Source: Dolomedes plantarius
Taxonomy: Eukaryota; Arthropoda; Arachnida; Araneae; Dolomedidae
Direction of reading: 5' to 3'
NCBI GenBank assembly: GCA_907164885.2
Contig: OU015498.1
Location: forward strand, 123,634,727 to 123,698,726
Length of the DNA: 64,000 bases
The translations under genes and the position numbers were made by a program. Position 1 is the stretch's first letter, and every line of letters begins with the position of its first letter. Shown piece by piece: positions 1 through 10,852 of this stretch. The notes beneath the pieces were generated by a model. That model saw only the letters and a program-made list of their open reading frames with translations. It was not told the origin of the DNA and ran no database searches.

Positions 1-278
1 TTTAATTCAAATTAGTCTGTTTTATGGATATGGACCATACAAATTAATTGCATACATTGACGTTGTATTTAATTTTAATATTTTCTTCTACATTATTTTG
101 TCTATAAAAATTTCCGTTACGATTTTTTTATAAATATATATATTTTTTTTTACATTAATTGCATACATTGACCGTTGTATTTATTATAAATATTTTTTTT
201 TGTTTTTTTGGCATTAATTGCACATATTGGCCGTTGTATTTAGTTTGAATATACTCCGAAGTACGAGTATTCAGCTAG
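1..278 (+). mobile_element. Helitron-like element, 3' end
   Basis: Ends in TCAGCTAG followed by T. Just upstream is a hairpin (TACTC...GAGTA, about 254-271). This matches the Helitron pattern of a short hairpin then CTRR at an A/T junction. The body shares sequence with the copies at 1323 and 17793, including repeated GCATACATTGAC..GTTGTATTTA motifs near 46, 161 and 220. The left part lies beyond the window. Confidence 0.55.
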
Positions 279-1322
279 TAGATTATAAAGTGACACTTCA
301 AAAATACTGTTGAAAAACTTTAAGTGAATACTCTTGAATAATTCCTGTTTCAAATATTTTAGTCACAGTTGGTTAATGTCAGGTAAAAGCCTGTTATATG
401 TTTCTTTTTTTTAAAAAAATGGGTTGTAAATCGTTGCAAACAAATTAAAAAAATACTTGTTGCTTAGTCAAACTACATCAAGTCTACAATTAGTTGAATT
501 TGAAAGTTTGTTCTCTTATAATTTCCAACGCAGTGTTAAACATTTTAATAAAAGACATTGCAGTTTGTTTTTGTTTTTTTACATTTTCAACCATTTTTTG
601 CCAAGAATGCATAAATAATTCCTACATTTAAATGCTTTTTATCATCGTTAGTTTATTTTTTTTTCCAACACTCGTAAGTTACTATATAAACTGACCTTTG
701 TCGATGGAAACAAAGTTTAATTGCAAACAATAGCTGTCTATTATGTGATAGTAGTAATGAAATGCATTCCCACAAATCTTCATGGGCATGCGTCGAGTTC
801 ATTTTCTGTCCTTGTTTTGAAATGTATCCTTTGCTCTTTTTTTACTGTTATTTTGCTTTCTTTTAACAATCGCTTTAATTTTATGAAAGATACAAAAGCA
901 ACGACCTCAGTACCAGAAAGAGCTGACCTTGTAAAAAATATCCGGTACTAAGTGAAAATCTGTAACCGGAACCTAAGGGGAAAAAAATGTTGTTTTTTTA
1001 TTCTTCCGTTGGCATTACAGGAAAAGATTCTGACAGTGTTTGTGAAACTATGTTTCCAGTAATGAATATTTTCGGTGAGGTATATCGACAAAAGTCTGTC
1101 CATTGTAATCCACTCGTCCCAAGAGAGTGTTGAAGATAATAAAAATAACCTAAGGTAAATGTAACTGAAGAAGTAAAAAAACCTTTGAATCACAAGGAAG
1201 AATTAAATGTTTTGTGAAACTCCTTTTCATGTACTGCAAGTATTTCTCAATTTAAAAGAGATTAAACTCGTTTTAAGTTTTTTTGGAAGGATGCTCAGTA
1301 AAATATTTTGTTTATACATATA
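279..1322. other. No recognisable gene or repeat
   Basis: AT-rich sequence. The short open frames here resemble nothing I know and lack coding character. Confidence 0.5.
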
Positions 1323-1910
1323 CTAGCTGAATGCCCGTGCTTCGCTACGGAGTGCATTCAAATTAAATACAACTGTCAATGTATGCAATTAATGGCAAAA
1401 AAAGAGATATATTTATAAAAAAAATCATAACGGATATTTTTATAGACTTTTTGAAATTTCCAAAATAATGTAGAAGAAAATATTGAAATTAAATCTAATA
1501 GAACATACTAAAGAATATAGTACAGTTATTACAGTACAGTTTGAGGAACATATCTTTTACTGCATTTTAATAATTTTTTGGATAATGTCCAATCGTATGC
1601 CGGATTAGAAAGAAAAAAAAATTTTTTTTGTCAGTTTATTTCGTTGTTATGCACGTGACGGAAAATTAATTTAAAGTATCACAAAAAGAAAAGAAACCAC
1701 GGTATCAGCATTTAATAAATTAAATTTTAAAAATTAATCCTTAAAAATTGCACAGAAATCAGAAAATGGACGTAAATATTCGAAAAAGATTTCATTTTCG
1801 AAGGAATTTTTATGATATTGATGTCATTCAAAGAAATTTTTATGATATCTCTCGTGATATAAATTTTATAACCCTCAGATTATTAACCCACAGATATAAA
1901 CTACAAATAA
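1323..1910 (-). mobile_element. Helitron-like element, truncated, minus strand
   Basis: On the minus strand it ends in a two-part stem (GAATGC with GCATTC, CCGT with ACGG), then CTAG and T: a good Helitron 3' end. The body matches the 17793-18633 copy over several blocks (for example the CACGTGAC segment near 1652 and the TTTATAACCCTCA segment near 1865). The 5' end is missing. Non-coding. Confidence 0.6.
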
Positions 1911-2295
1911 TTCTATGACGCGGCATCGTAGTTGCTTCGCCTCCTACGAAAGTAAGATACCACCTAAGACGGAAACATGCGTTGATTTCCGTCATAGATT
2001 TTTTTTGGTTAACTCCGCGAAAAATCGCAGTGAGAGACGCCAGCAGTCTTGTGTCAGAGTTTAATAATTATTAAATTCCCTCTGTCCGAAAATATGGTAT
2101 ACATTTTTAGACACGTTTAAGATTAACAGATGATGTAAACATTTTAATAAACAAGTAACCTAATTTTTTAACTGACAGTCATCGTAAAGTAACGGATCAT
2201 AGTAGAGAGACATTTGTTTTTGATTAAGTGAAAAAATAATTTAATAATAAAATTTCTGTATTTTGTGTAAAATAAGTAACACCTTCTGTGTTTAG
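1911..2295. other. No recognisable gene
   Basis: Mixed AT-rich sequence with a slightly GC-richer patch at 1918-2060. Nothing identified. Confidence 0.4.
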
Positions 2296-2485
2296 AAAAT
2301 GGGGGATTTTTGGTGTAAGTAGTGTTGGATTACAAAGAAGGAGCACCAAATAGAAGTGATTGACTGATACTGAGCGTAATGGTGTATTAGGAAATGGGGG
2401 ATTTTTGGTGAAAGTAGTGTTGGATTACAAAGAAGGAGCACCAAATCGAAGTGATTGACTGATACTGAGCGTAATGGTGTATTGC
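2296..2485 (+). repeat. Tandem duplication, 95-base period, two units
   Basis: The unit beginning GGGGGATTTTTGGTG at 2301 is repeated from 2396 with only a few differences. Both copies carry GGAGCACCAAAT and TGACTGATACTGAGCG. Non-coding; it directly precedes a pogo-type helix-turn-helix fragment. Confidence 0.9.
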
Positions 2486-2501
2486 AAAAGTTGTTATGAC
2501 T

Positions 2502-2609
2502 GAAGAAAATCCAAAAGCTGGAACAGGGTGGTAATAATAAGTTTGCAGCTGATTTCGGAGTAAATCGTTTGACTGTGGCTTTAGTTTGGCCCGCGACTCA
2601 AAAATAGTA
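2502..2609 (+). pseudogene. Fragment of pogo/Tigger-type transposase (helix-turn-helix)
   Basis: One frame reads LKKIQKLEQGGNNKFAADF followed by GVNRLTVALVW, then a stop (TAG at 2607). This resembles the psq/CENP-B-like N-terminal DNA-binding domain of Tigger or jerky-type transposases. Nothing else of the gene is seen. Short, so moderate confidence. Confidence 0.45.
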
Positions 2610-3011
2610 CAGGTAAAATCTTTTCAGCTATTTCTTCAAAAGAGAAAAATTAATGCAGGAGAAAAAGCAATGATTATTCAGAAAGTTTGACTAAAATTAA
2701 GAAGTCCCTTTGAATCGTCTAATTGTCTTATGGCAAGTCTAAATCAGACCTTCTTCTATTAATTTTGCCTGTTTTCCATGTCTTAGTGCTAAAATTTCAA
2801 ATTTCCTGCAAAATATTCCAGTGCATCACACCATAATTTAGTCAAAACAGGGCTTCCTCCGGTGCCTAAAAGCATTACTTCTTCGTAATGTGTGAAAACC
2901 AAGCATCCCATACAGTCTCGACTAATTCCGACAATTTCCTCATCACCCGACTGCCCCTCACTAAAGTAGGAAGTGAGGTGATACTATACTCATCACCGAA
3001 ATTTTAATTAC
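2610..3011. other. No recognisable gene; small hairpin at its right end
   Basis: AT-rich spacer. An imperfect inverted repeat around CTCATCACC / GGTGATAC lies near 2937-2996. Nothing else identified. Confidence 0.4.
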
Positions 3012-3320
3012 TTGTATACCATAAATTCAGACAGAAAATTATTTTTAAATGCATACCACATTTCGGACAGAGAGAGTAATAAATGCCAGCATAATATGGG
3101 TTCTAAAGTCAATGGAAAACGATTAGTCTACAATGAGAACAGAATTTTTAGCAGTGTTTGGGAAAATGATTACTTAATTGGGCTTAATATGAAAGGGAAA
3201 CAACAATGTCTAATGTGTTTTAACGTAATTGCTGTAATGAAAGAATACAATCTGACTAGGCTCAAAACTCAATGACAAATATACTGGCATCATAGCCGCC
3301 TTAACAAAAAAATAAATTTC
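3012..3320 (+). pseudogene. N-terminal fragment of GTF2IRD2/ZBED-like hAT transposase
   Basis: The 87-residue frame ends in RIFSSVWENDYLIGLNMKGK followed by QQCLMCFNVIAVMKEYNLTR. This matches the start of GTF2IRD2-like hAT transposases, where a Trp/Tyr-rich segment leads into a C-x2-C zinc finger and a KEYN motif. Reading continues after a frame break (LKTQNDKYTGIIA). The middle of the same kind of protein lies at 5308-5690; the intervening sequence is later insertions. Confidence 0.6.
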
Positions 3321-3428
3321 AGATAGTCACTTCTAACGAAACTACCGCGGATTATTAACGTAGGATTACTTATCGTTGCTTACCTCTTTTGTATGTATAT
3401 AGGTATGTATGTGTTATGTATATATATA

Positions 3429-3434
<6 letters not shown>

Positions 3435-3463
<29 letters not shown>
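3435..3463 (+). repeat. (TG)n microsatellite
   Basis: Uninterrupted TG repeat bordering the hAT element on its left; a similar (TG)n lies on its right at 4041-4069, so the element sits inside a simple-repeat tract. Confidence 0.95.
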
Positions 3464-3467
<4 letters not shown>

Positions 3468-3474
3468 ATATATG

Positions 3475-4031
3475 CAGACCCGGACTTAGAGACCCAGGGC
3501 CCCTAGGCACTTGACATTTGGGCCCCCCACCATCTCGAAGCTACTTTGGAAATTTAGCAAATTAAATGCACTAGTACAGAACATATAATTTTTAATCGAC
3601 TTTAATGACTTTAATAAACATCAGAATAATACAGTCTATAGTTACGTTATTCTATTACGTATGTTACTATAGTTACGTTATTCTATAAAATTTACAGAAT
3701 CATACGACGAACTTTCTTCTGTGTAAAAGAATGAATGACGTCATCATAGTCAATTGACTGCATTATTTCTGACTCTATGTACATTACAGAGAGTGAATTG
3801 AGCCTGTTCTCTCCTATGTTAGATCTTAAGTAATTCTTTACTCTCTTTAGTGCTGAAAACGACCGTTCTGCTGAGCAGTTGTAGTAAAAATATTTATTAT
3901 AATATTATTTTCGATAATGCTTTTTGATAAGGCAAGCCAGGCTTTTGAGCTATTGTAAAGCCACCGGGGCCCCTAGGCTGGCTGGGCCCCTAGGCCGGGG
4001 CCTTGTAGGCCTAGGCAGAAATCCGGCACTG
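3475..4031 (-). mobile_element. hAT-type element, deleted, with dimerisation-domain remnant
   Basis: The ends are related inverted repeats (CAGACCCGGACTTAGAG at left; CAGTGCCGGATTTCTG on the opposite strand at right) followed by GGGCCCC/CTAGG blocks. On the minus strand about 3890-3700 reads NCSAERSFSALKRVKNYLRS then NIGENRLNSLSVMYIE, the hAT C-terminal dimerisation domain. GTATATAT occurs on both sides and may be the 8-base target duplication, but the flanks are simple repeats, so this cannot be proved. The rest of the transposase is missing. Confidence 0.75.
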
Positions 4032-4032
4032 G

Positions 4033-4040
<8 letters not shown>

Positions 4041-4069
<29 letters not shown>
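4041..4069 (+). repeat. (TG)n microsatellite
   Basis: TG repeat directly right of the hAT element. Confidence 0.95.
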
Positions 4070-4076
<7 letters not shown>

Positions 4077-4139
4077 GCGGAAAGCGTCATAGCGGAAAGC
4101 GTCATGCAGAAACTTATTACATCAGAAGAGCATTACTGT

Positions 4140-4740
4140 GAATTTTAGACGTAACCAATTCAAAATCAATTAATGTAATGGAAGCTTGGAAGCAATTTGC
4201 AATTAAGCACGTCATCGACATCATATCTTTGTTGCTGAAAGAACTAAAATCAGCAACGTTAAATACATGTTTGAAGAAGATATGTCCATCTTCAGTTGAA
4301 ATAGAATCGTCAGAAAATGATATTGGTGGCATATTAGAATTTGCTAAATCAATCGGAGGTGAAGGTTTTGTGGATATGGCTATTGAGGACGTTCAAGATT
4401 TATTAGTGGAAGAAGTTTGACGAAGCGGATTTGATGGAAATGGCATCCGAAGCTGTAAATCAAATCGATTCTGAGGACAATAGCACTGATGAAGATTGTG
4501 AAGTTAATAATTTAACACTAAAAAAATTACAAGAAGGCATAAGCTTAGCTGAATATCTTGAATCATTTTTCTTGAATGCAAACCCTTCCGCTGAAAGAAG
4601 CTGAAAATTCAAGAGGGAATTGCAAAATTGTCTATCTCCATACCGTGAAATCTACAATGACCTTGTAAGAACCAGCAAACAAGCTAAAATTACAGTTTTT
4701 ATAAAGAGGATAGAAGATGCAAAAATCTAAATGAAGATAA
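4140..4740 (+). pseudogene. Tigger transposase, C-terminal part, frameshifted
   Basis: Frame 4178-4420 (upstream context NVMEAWKQFAIKHVIDIISL) continues with LKSATLNTCLKKICPSSVE, GGEGFVDMAIEDVQDLLVEE. After one frameshift near 4418 it continues FDEADLMEMASEAVNQIDSE and AEYLESFFLNANPSAERS. This order is that of Tigger-family C-termini (after the DDE domain). The catalytic part is absent. The likely right terminal repeat of the same element is at 4990-5068. Confidence 0.75.
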
Positions 4741-4989
4741 TGGTTCTGAAAGTGAAGGTGATATTGTTCAACCGAAAAAAATATTCTCGTTTGATTGTAC
4801 TGAGCAGTGACGAGGAAGAAATTTATTAAATTAAGGTCGCATTAAATGAAAATAATATTTTTTATTTCTTTTCGTTTTGTATTATACATACATTATGTGT
4901 TTAATAAAAATTAAGTTGCTGATATGGAATTTATAAAAAAAAGAATTTTGTTTTTAATAAGTTTTCGGAACGTAACCCCCCTATTTGTA

Positions 4990-5068
4990 CTGGCTCTGGG
5001 TCTCATATAACACGGTTTCTCACAACACGGCATTTTCTAGGAACCTATCTACCGTGTTATAGGAGGGT
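4990..5068 (+). mobile_element. Probable right end of the Tigger element
   Basis: Contains CCGTGTTATAGGAGGGTTAT, the reverse of a Tigger-style terminus (AACCCTCCTATAACACGG), and a second ATAACACGG inside. The outermost CAG is not preserved and the element runs into a (TA)n tract. No matching left end was found. Confidence 0.5.
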
Positions 5069-5069
5069 T

Positions 5070-5149
5070 ATATACATACATATATATATATAGATATATA
5101 TATAGATATATATATATATAGATATATATATATAGATATATATATATGT

Positions 5150-5199
<50 letters not shown>
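5070..5199 (+). repeat. (TA)n/(GATA)n microsatellite
   Basis: Long TA repeat with periodic GATA interruptions in its left half. Confidence 0.95.
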
Positions 5200-5200
<1 letters not shown>

Positions 5201-5307
5201 TACTTTTCTGTTTAACTGTTTACAGCTTGCCCAAGCGAAACAGACTGGGTTTGGCACGCTGCCAAAATTATAACTCGCAACGCAGGACATCTGAAATTCT
5301 GCTTTCC

Positions 5308-5690
5308 GGAGGACCGTTATGGAGGAACGTAATCCTACGTTAAAACAACAAGTTCAACGAAGTGTGTTTATTAGACTAACAAGCTCTCACCAGTCATCCC
5401 TCGAGGCTTCTTTCGTTATTTCTTATGAAATTGAGAGGGAAAACAGTAAGTGATGGACAATTTCTAAAGAATTGCGCGGTGAAAATGCCCAAAGCGCTCA
5501 TTGAAAGCGAAAATCGAATTTCAAATGAATTTGAAAAAGTTTCACGTTCGCGACAAAAGGGAATCAGGCGCCTTGATGACATAGATGATAAAATCAGTTT
5601 ATTGGTCAAAATTACCGGATGTAAGAAGAGATTGTGCGTATTTCCCACTTCCACTGGATGGAAGCACTGATATTACATTTGTAACTTTTA
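5308..5690 (+). pseudogene. Middle fragment of GTF2IRD2-like hAT transposase
   Basis: Reads [19 protein letters not shown] then SSLEASFVISYEI, and after a frame change GKTVSDGQFLKNCAVKMPKA and ISNEFEKVSRSRQKGIRRLD, DIDDKISLL, then in another frame a decayed FPLDGSTDI. This is the conserved stretch of GTF2IRD2/ZBED-type hAT transposases before the first catalytic residue. At least two frame breaks are present. It probably belongs with the N-terminal fragment at 3012-3320. Confidence 0.65.
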
Positions 5691-5929
5691 ATATTTTTAA
5701 GAACTATTACATATAATTTTGAAATATTCGAATAACTTTTAGAAGTTTCCTCGTTACTCGGAATAATTGTGAATCAGACCTGATTTCATTTTGTCAAGAA
5801 AACTGATTTTTTTTATGTTTTATCGTCCAAAAATCAAGTGTTTTTTCATTACATGTTACGGGGTTTCAAAAAAGTGCGTTTCAAAATTGCTACTTTAAAG
5901 TTATTAATTTCAAAAATATTTGATTTTGC

Positions 5930-6580
5930 ACAGTTGCGTATTGAATTTTTCGCATTTTTTGTAAACCATATATACATTTTAAAATCGCCGAATTTAATAT
6001 TTCGCTAAACCAACATTTTCATCAAGAATACAATTTCCCTTATAATCAATAATGCAATTTATCTCATATTATAAATGCGACCTTTTTTTAAGACCCTCTA
6101 TTTATATGTAGTTGCGTTTTGTATTTTTCGCATTTTTTGTAAACCATATATACATTTTAATATCGCCGAATTTAATTTTTCACTTAACCAACATTTTCAT
6201 CAAGAATACAATTTCCCTTAAAATCAATAATGCAATTTATCCTATATTATAAATGCGGCTTTTTTTTAATACCCTCTAAAATTTAAGTTTTTAAAATTAC
6301 ATATAAATAGAGGGTATTTTAAAATAATTTTAAATTACATGTAAATAGAGGGTACTTTAAAATAATTTTAAACATTAAAATTTAAGTTTTTAAAATTACA
6401 TATAAATAATGTTTAAAATTATTTTAAAGTTAAAATATTTAGTGCAGTATGCAAATGTGAGATTTGGCGATAGCAATTTCGCTTTCGCATTTTTATCGAA
6501 AATAAAATTTTCCGAAAAATGAATAATGCAATTTTTCCTATATTGTGATGAGGAATTTTTTTGAAGACATTGAATTTATA
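5930..6580 (+). repeat. Tandem repeat, ~178-base unit, two good copies and one diverged
   Basis: GTAAACCATATATACATTTT occurs at 5961 and 6139. Both units continue with CCAACATTTTCATCAAGAAT and end near CCCTCTA. A third, diverged copy (6440-6580) shares AATAATGCAATTT. Between them (6260-6430) lie A/T-rich inverted and direct copies of ACATATAAATA. Non-coding. Confidence 0.75.
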
Positions 6581-6794
6581 TGTATTTTAAATTATTTAAA
6601 CTTAAATATTTAAAATTATTTTAAAATTAAACTCTTTAGTGCAGTACGCTTTATTTAATTATTTATTAATTTGGTTTGGAGTGCTATGGTAAATTTTTGC
6701 TACACGAGGGCTAAAAAGTACAGTACGCAAGTCTGATATTTGGCAATTTCACCTTTCATATAGCAAACATCAAAATTCCCTCCTAAATGACACT

Positions 6795-6858
6795 TGGCCT
6801 GCAGTCATCTATATTTTTCTCAACTGGCCCCCGGATTGTTTTGAGCTGGCCACCCCTG
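6795..6858 (-). mobile_element. Possible hAT terminus
   Basis: On the minus strand it starts CAGGGGTGGCCAGCTC and soon repeats GGGGGCCAGTTGAG, typical of hAT/Charlie-style termini. It could be the right end of the GTF2IRD2-like element that starts before 3012. The next eight bases (CTATATAG) would be the target duplication; a left counterpart was not found. Confidence 0.4.
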
Positions 6859-7170
6859 CTATATAGCATAAATCGAGATAAACTCTTGGTTCTTTCAGTC
6901 GAGGACATTATTCACCACACTATGCCTGTCTCTGGTAAATTTATAGAGAAATTCATATTTTGGATTTTTTCCCCGCTTACGTTTACTATGTCGAAATCCA
7001 TAGAATTTTATTCTCCCAAGTCAACCCAATAAATTAATCAGGCTTAAGAAATTGTCAAATTCGTTAGTTCACATAAATACTTTGTAATTAAATATGGGGC
7101 ATGCAGTACACTTTCAGAGCAACTGATGCAGGTTTGCGGTAGAATGGACTCTCACATTTCAAAGGGTAAT
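6859..7170. other. No recognisable gene
   Basis: AT-rich. The short open frame covering 6787-7032 has no similarity that I recognise. Confidence 0.4.
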
Positions 7171-7320
7171 AAAAAACGAGCGAAAAAAATTACAGACAAA
7201 AGCTTTATATTTTCAAAAAGTATTTATAATATTATATTTTCAAAAACGAGCTTTATATTTTCAAAAACGAGCGAAAAAAATTACAGACAAAAGCTTTATA
7301 TTTTCAAAAAGTATTTATAA
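7171..7320 (+). repeat. Tandem repeat, ~91-base period
   Basis: CGAGCGAAAAAAATTACAGA occurs at 7177 and 7268, each followed by AAAGCTTTATATTTTC and AAAAGTATTTATAATATT. A partial extra copy of the AAAACGAGCTTTATATTTTC segment lies between. Confidence 0.9.
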
Positions 7321-7321
7321 T

Positions 7322-7841
7322 ATTGTTTTTTTTAACTAAGTTTAAAAAAATAACATCATTGAGGTGGCGCCCGTTATTTGCGATGCACTGCCAAAGCCAT
7401 TCTCGGAAGTTTTCCATCACTGTGTTGGTCATCTCTGGGGAAATGGCGACAACTTCCTCACGAATAGGGGACTTACGGGATTGCTGCACATTTTCAGGTG
7501 TTCTGAAATTCCGAGGACAACCACTTATATTCCTTAGTAATGTAAACCCACTTGCACACATTTGAAACCCATTTCGGGACTGCTGTTTTTAGATCAGGAA
7601 TGGCATCAGTTGCATGGAGCCCGAAGCGAGTCCTGAAAGCCCTCTGTGTCGCGGTTACATAATCGTTTTTGTTAAAGCACGCCTCGATAACGTAACAGCG
7701 GTGTTCACCGGACCAACTCATGGTGTCTACTGACAACTAGAAAATCTTCCCGAACTGTTACCACCTCCTGCAACGTCCTACCCCCACTACTCCCGTACCA
7801 GTGACCTCCAGAAATGTGGCAGTTCCTTCTGCCGCACCCTG
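7322..7841 (-). pseudogene. Tc/mariner-type (DUF4817-like) transposase, internally deleted
   Basis: Minus strand. 7736-7494 starts MSWSGEHRCYVIEACFNKND followed by YVTATQRAFRTRFGLH, the N-terminal helix-turn-helix of a large arthropod transposase family. It then jumps to a C-terminal segment (SPIREEVVAISPEMTNTVME, NFREWLWQCIANNGRHLNDV) at 7490-7330 in another frame. The catalytic core is missing. The outer end at 7841 reads CAGGGTGCGGCAGAAGGA on the minus strand, next to TA (7842-7843). No left terminal repeat is found, so that end is truncated. Confidence 0.7.
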
Positions 7842-7843
7842 TA

Positions 7844-8690
7844 CGTCCTTTCAGAGCTGGTATTTTGTTCAGTTCCTACGGATTCGGATCCCCCTGTTGA
7901 CATGGGTGTTTGTAGCCGTTCAGAATCAGCTTTAAACGGCAGGTCCCGGTCTAATGAACCCTTATGTAGCAACAGTTGACCGTTGCGCTCCTAACCAAAC
8001 CATCCAACTAATATCCTTTCGGAGAAACCAAAGAGGAACTTTTTTAGAGATAATGAGCAAATTTTACGAAAAAGCTTTTCATTAAATATAAATAAACCAT
8101 TTAATGTCCTTTAGTTTTCCCGGATGCTATTGTTGGGACATAAATATAAAATTAAGTTCAGCATTGCGAGAAAAAAAAAGCATTGCGAGAATCAGCATTG
8201 CGAGAAAAAAAAAGGGAAATAATATTTCCCGGTGGGAAACATATTTCCTTTTGCTTTCCTTCCTCTCTATCCGCTTTCATCAAATTGGATGTTTCTCGTC
8301 TTTCCATTGTAAATTCTACATAAATATTGATATCAACATAATTAATCAGATGTGATCCAGATTTTAGAAATAACATTGAAATTTTTAATTTTAATTTTAG
8401 ATTATTAATAATTAATAATTTATAGTAATTTTCTAATTATTAATCATTGATTAGTATTTCGAGTTTTTTAATTTTTAATTTTTTTTTTTTACTTTTGGAA
8501 AATAATTTTATATAAGCCAGATATATTTAAATAACTGGCGAGTCTTCTGTGTGAACTAATCATTTGTATAATGACTATCATAATAGTAAATAAAATTCAA
8601 AAAGTAATAATCCAAATACTACTACCTTACTAGACCATAATACTGATAATAAAATGGTTACAATGTGCATAGAAAACTATTATATATTAA
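7844..8690. other. No recognisable gene; short minisatellite
   Basis: Contains a small GCATTGCGAGAA repeat at 8161-8215 and A/T-rich inverted motifs (TTAATAATTAATAATT near 8402). Otherwise unidentified. Confidence 0.45.
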
Positions 8691-8691
8691 A

Positions 8692-9026
8692 GTGCTTGCC
8701 AGTGAAGGGCACTGGTCAATGAAGACATTCGCCCTTTAACACCGAGAATCATTCTTTTCTTTCAATGGGGGCCAGCACAATTTATAATAACTAGGCGAAC
8801 CAACACTATCCTCTGGTTCCACCTCAATTTTGACCGACCACCCCCTGGAGCGATATCTTGGAGACTCGTACCGTCTCCCATCTTTGACCTCATAGAAGCA
8901 CTTTTCGGTCTATAGATTTAACGTGCCCGTCTCCAGCCTAAACACAAAGATATTTATCGGCAGGATTCGAACTGATCACACCCAGTCCGAAGCCCAACAC
9001 GCTATCACCATGCCACCTCGGGCCTT
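8692..9026 (-). mobile_element. tRNA-derived SINE, family 2
   Basis: On the minus strand the head reads GAGGTGGCATGGTGATAGCG (A-box-like), and about 35 bases on it has CAGTTCGAATCC (B box, near 8962-8972). It is much GC-richer than its flanks. The body shares GAGCGATAT, GTACC.TCTCCCA and ATTTAACGTGCCC with 50697-51037 and TACGTGCCC with 18890-19221. Expected to be mobilised by a LINE; no protein. Confidence 0.75.
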
Positions 9027-9306
9027 ATATATTAAATTAGAAATTAATAAATTCAAAATCAAATTACACACTTTGGTAAATCTGTTAGTAATTTAGTTAG
9101 TTATCCTCTTTAATGTATCATGTCCTTACGGAAATAATATCAGGATATGAATAATTGAAAAATAAAGGTAAAAATATTTCCTTATAAGTTAATCAATAGC
9201 ATAAACAGTAGCATTTTTTTTTTCAAATTAATGTTATTATCAATATTGTTTATTATAGAAATTTTCTCTTTATTGCTTCTTTTGTCAGTTTATAAATTTT
9301 GTCTTC

Positions 9307-9366
<60 letters not shown>

Positions 9367-9940
9367 CACGGAGCTTATTCTACCCACTTCATTATAGTGT
9401 CTTATCTCGCGTTACTCCATCTTAACCTATTCCTAAATAATTATTAATGATATAGCAGTCAGTGAGTACAGACCTGTGGCAAAGAACTACAAATTAATTA
9501 CACTTAAGAGTTTATTTCCGAATGTTAACCTACCCCGATTCAATCTATTAATTACCTGCCAAGAAAAATCATCTCGATCCTCGTGACGCGTGACCAAACC
9601 GATTGAAAATCAATCCCGCTCTCCGTAAAACTCTATTGTCTCAAAAGCCTTAAAAACTGCTGCGCATGCTCGTGACGTATGCGCGGAAAGTGGGGAATGG
9701 ACGCGGCCTGAGTTTGATACTATTAATAGATTCTCTATTTGCTCGTTCAAAAGGGGAATTCCCCTGAATCCGCGGCGCGTTTCGAAATACGATATGAAAA
9801 TAGTGGCATTTTACGCCACGAAATCAACCACCTTGAAGCCCCCTGTAAAGTATTTAATTATTGTTTTGACATATATATATATATATATATAATTCGAACT
9901 TCAAATGAAAGAAAATGAAAATTAAGTAAACTCACAAAAT
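9027..9940. other. No recognisable gene; GC-richer patch and (AT)n tracts
   Basis: (AT)n at 9310-9364 and 9871-9891. A GC-richer segment at 9560-9780 with several CG dinucleotides (e.g. GACGCGTGACC, GCGCATGCTCGTGACG) is unidentified. Confidence 0.5.
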
Positions 9941-9947
9941 ATTCTTT

Positions 9948-10256
9948 AATGATAGTAGTAGTGTAGTGGTCAGTATCCCCGTTTGTCACGCGGGGATTCC
10001 CCGCCGGGAAGGACTTTTGCACTTTTCCGTCTTACTACAGGCCATGACTGTTTGCCCACATATTTGCACAGGCTCAAACTTTGGAGCACTTCCCTTATGT
10101 TCTTTGTGCAGACAAGATCAAATTTTTGATGCTATTCATCTGGACTCATGGTCTGCACTTGTGATCTTAAATTGTACAGTTCAGAAGTATTGGAAGGCAA
10201 GAGAACTAATGGCGTCAATCTTCTGGGTATTTGAAATAAATAAATAAATAAATAAG
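9948..10256 (+). mobile_element. tRNA-Asp-derived SINE, head internally deleted
   Basis: The head TAGTGTAGTGGTCAGTATCC / CCGTTTGTCACGCGGG is nearly identical to eukaryotic tRNA-Asp(GUC), including the A box and GTC anticodon arm. It then jumps to GATTCCCCGCCGGGAAGGAC, missing about 15 bases that would contain the first half of the B box. A tRNA-unrelated body ends in an AAATA/TAAA tail (10235-10256). Not a functional tRNA gene because the T arm is broken. Confidence 0.8.
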
Positions 10257-10842
10257 TAAATTTATCGTTAAATGAAGAATTGTTTCTGAAAAGACGTTTA
10301 AGATAAAAATGTTCTGGCATAGAAAAATCTATCAAACATCTGGCGAAGAGAGCAATTTAAATAAACCCCCCAACACAAGAGTGAGCGGTTATAGTTACTC
10401 AATTCTCTCACTCTATGAAGCATGGTGTGTTATTGAAAGCAATACAGCAGCTATGATTCAACAAACTCACTAGATAAGTTTTTAAAGACTGATATTCTAA
10501 TATAGTAACAAATATAGCATAAAAACTAATTTGGGGTATTATACGAGTATTTAAAAGGGACAAAGCTACAACGAGTGAGATCAATAGTAACTAACAGCTG
10601 TTGTTTGTCAATAAAAGTTAAAATTATGTTAATATCAATTATTGAAAGTAATTATACGAATTTAAACGCTGAAAGTTATTTATTGGTTTTTATATTTATA
10701 TATTTCAGATAAAATATTTTGGAACTAGTAACTTTTCTATCGATACAATTGAAATAATATATTTAATGTAATTTATCTCATTATTATCGATTTTTGTGAT
10801 TCAAGTTAATGGGAATTTAATACAAATGCAAGAATACTAATT
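10257..10842. other. No recognisable gene
   Basis: AT-rich spacer between two SINEs. Confidence 0.4.
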
Positions 10843-10852
10843 CGCAAATTAG

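Noticed and set aside
5057..5290. Open frames made of alternating Tyr/Ile across TA tracts (also near 9231, 13378, 13463, 30028, 30071, 48067)
   Set aside because: They are translations of (TA)n microsatellites, open only because TA repeats lack stops in some frames.
9958..10020. Functional tRNA-Asp gene
   Set aside because: The head matches tRNA-Asp, but the T arm is broken by a deletion and it continues into a SINE body with an A-rich tail.
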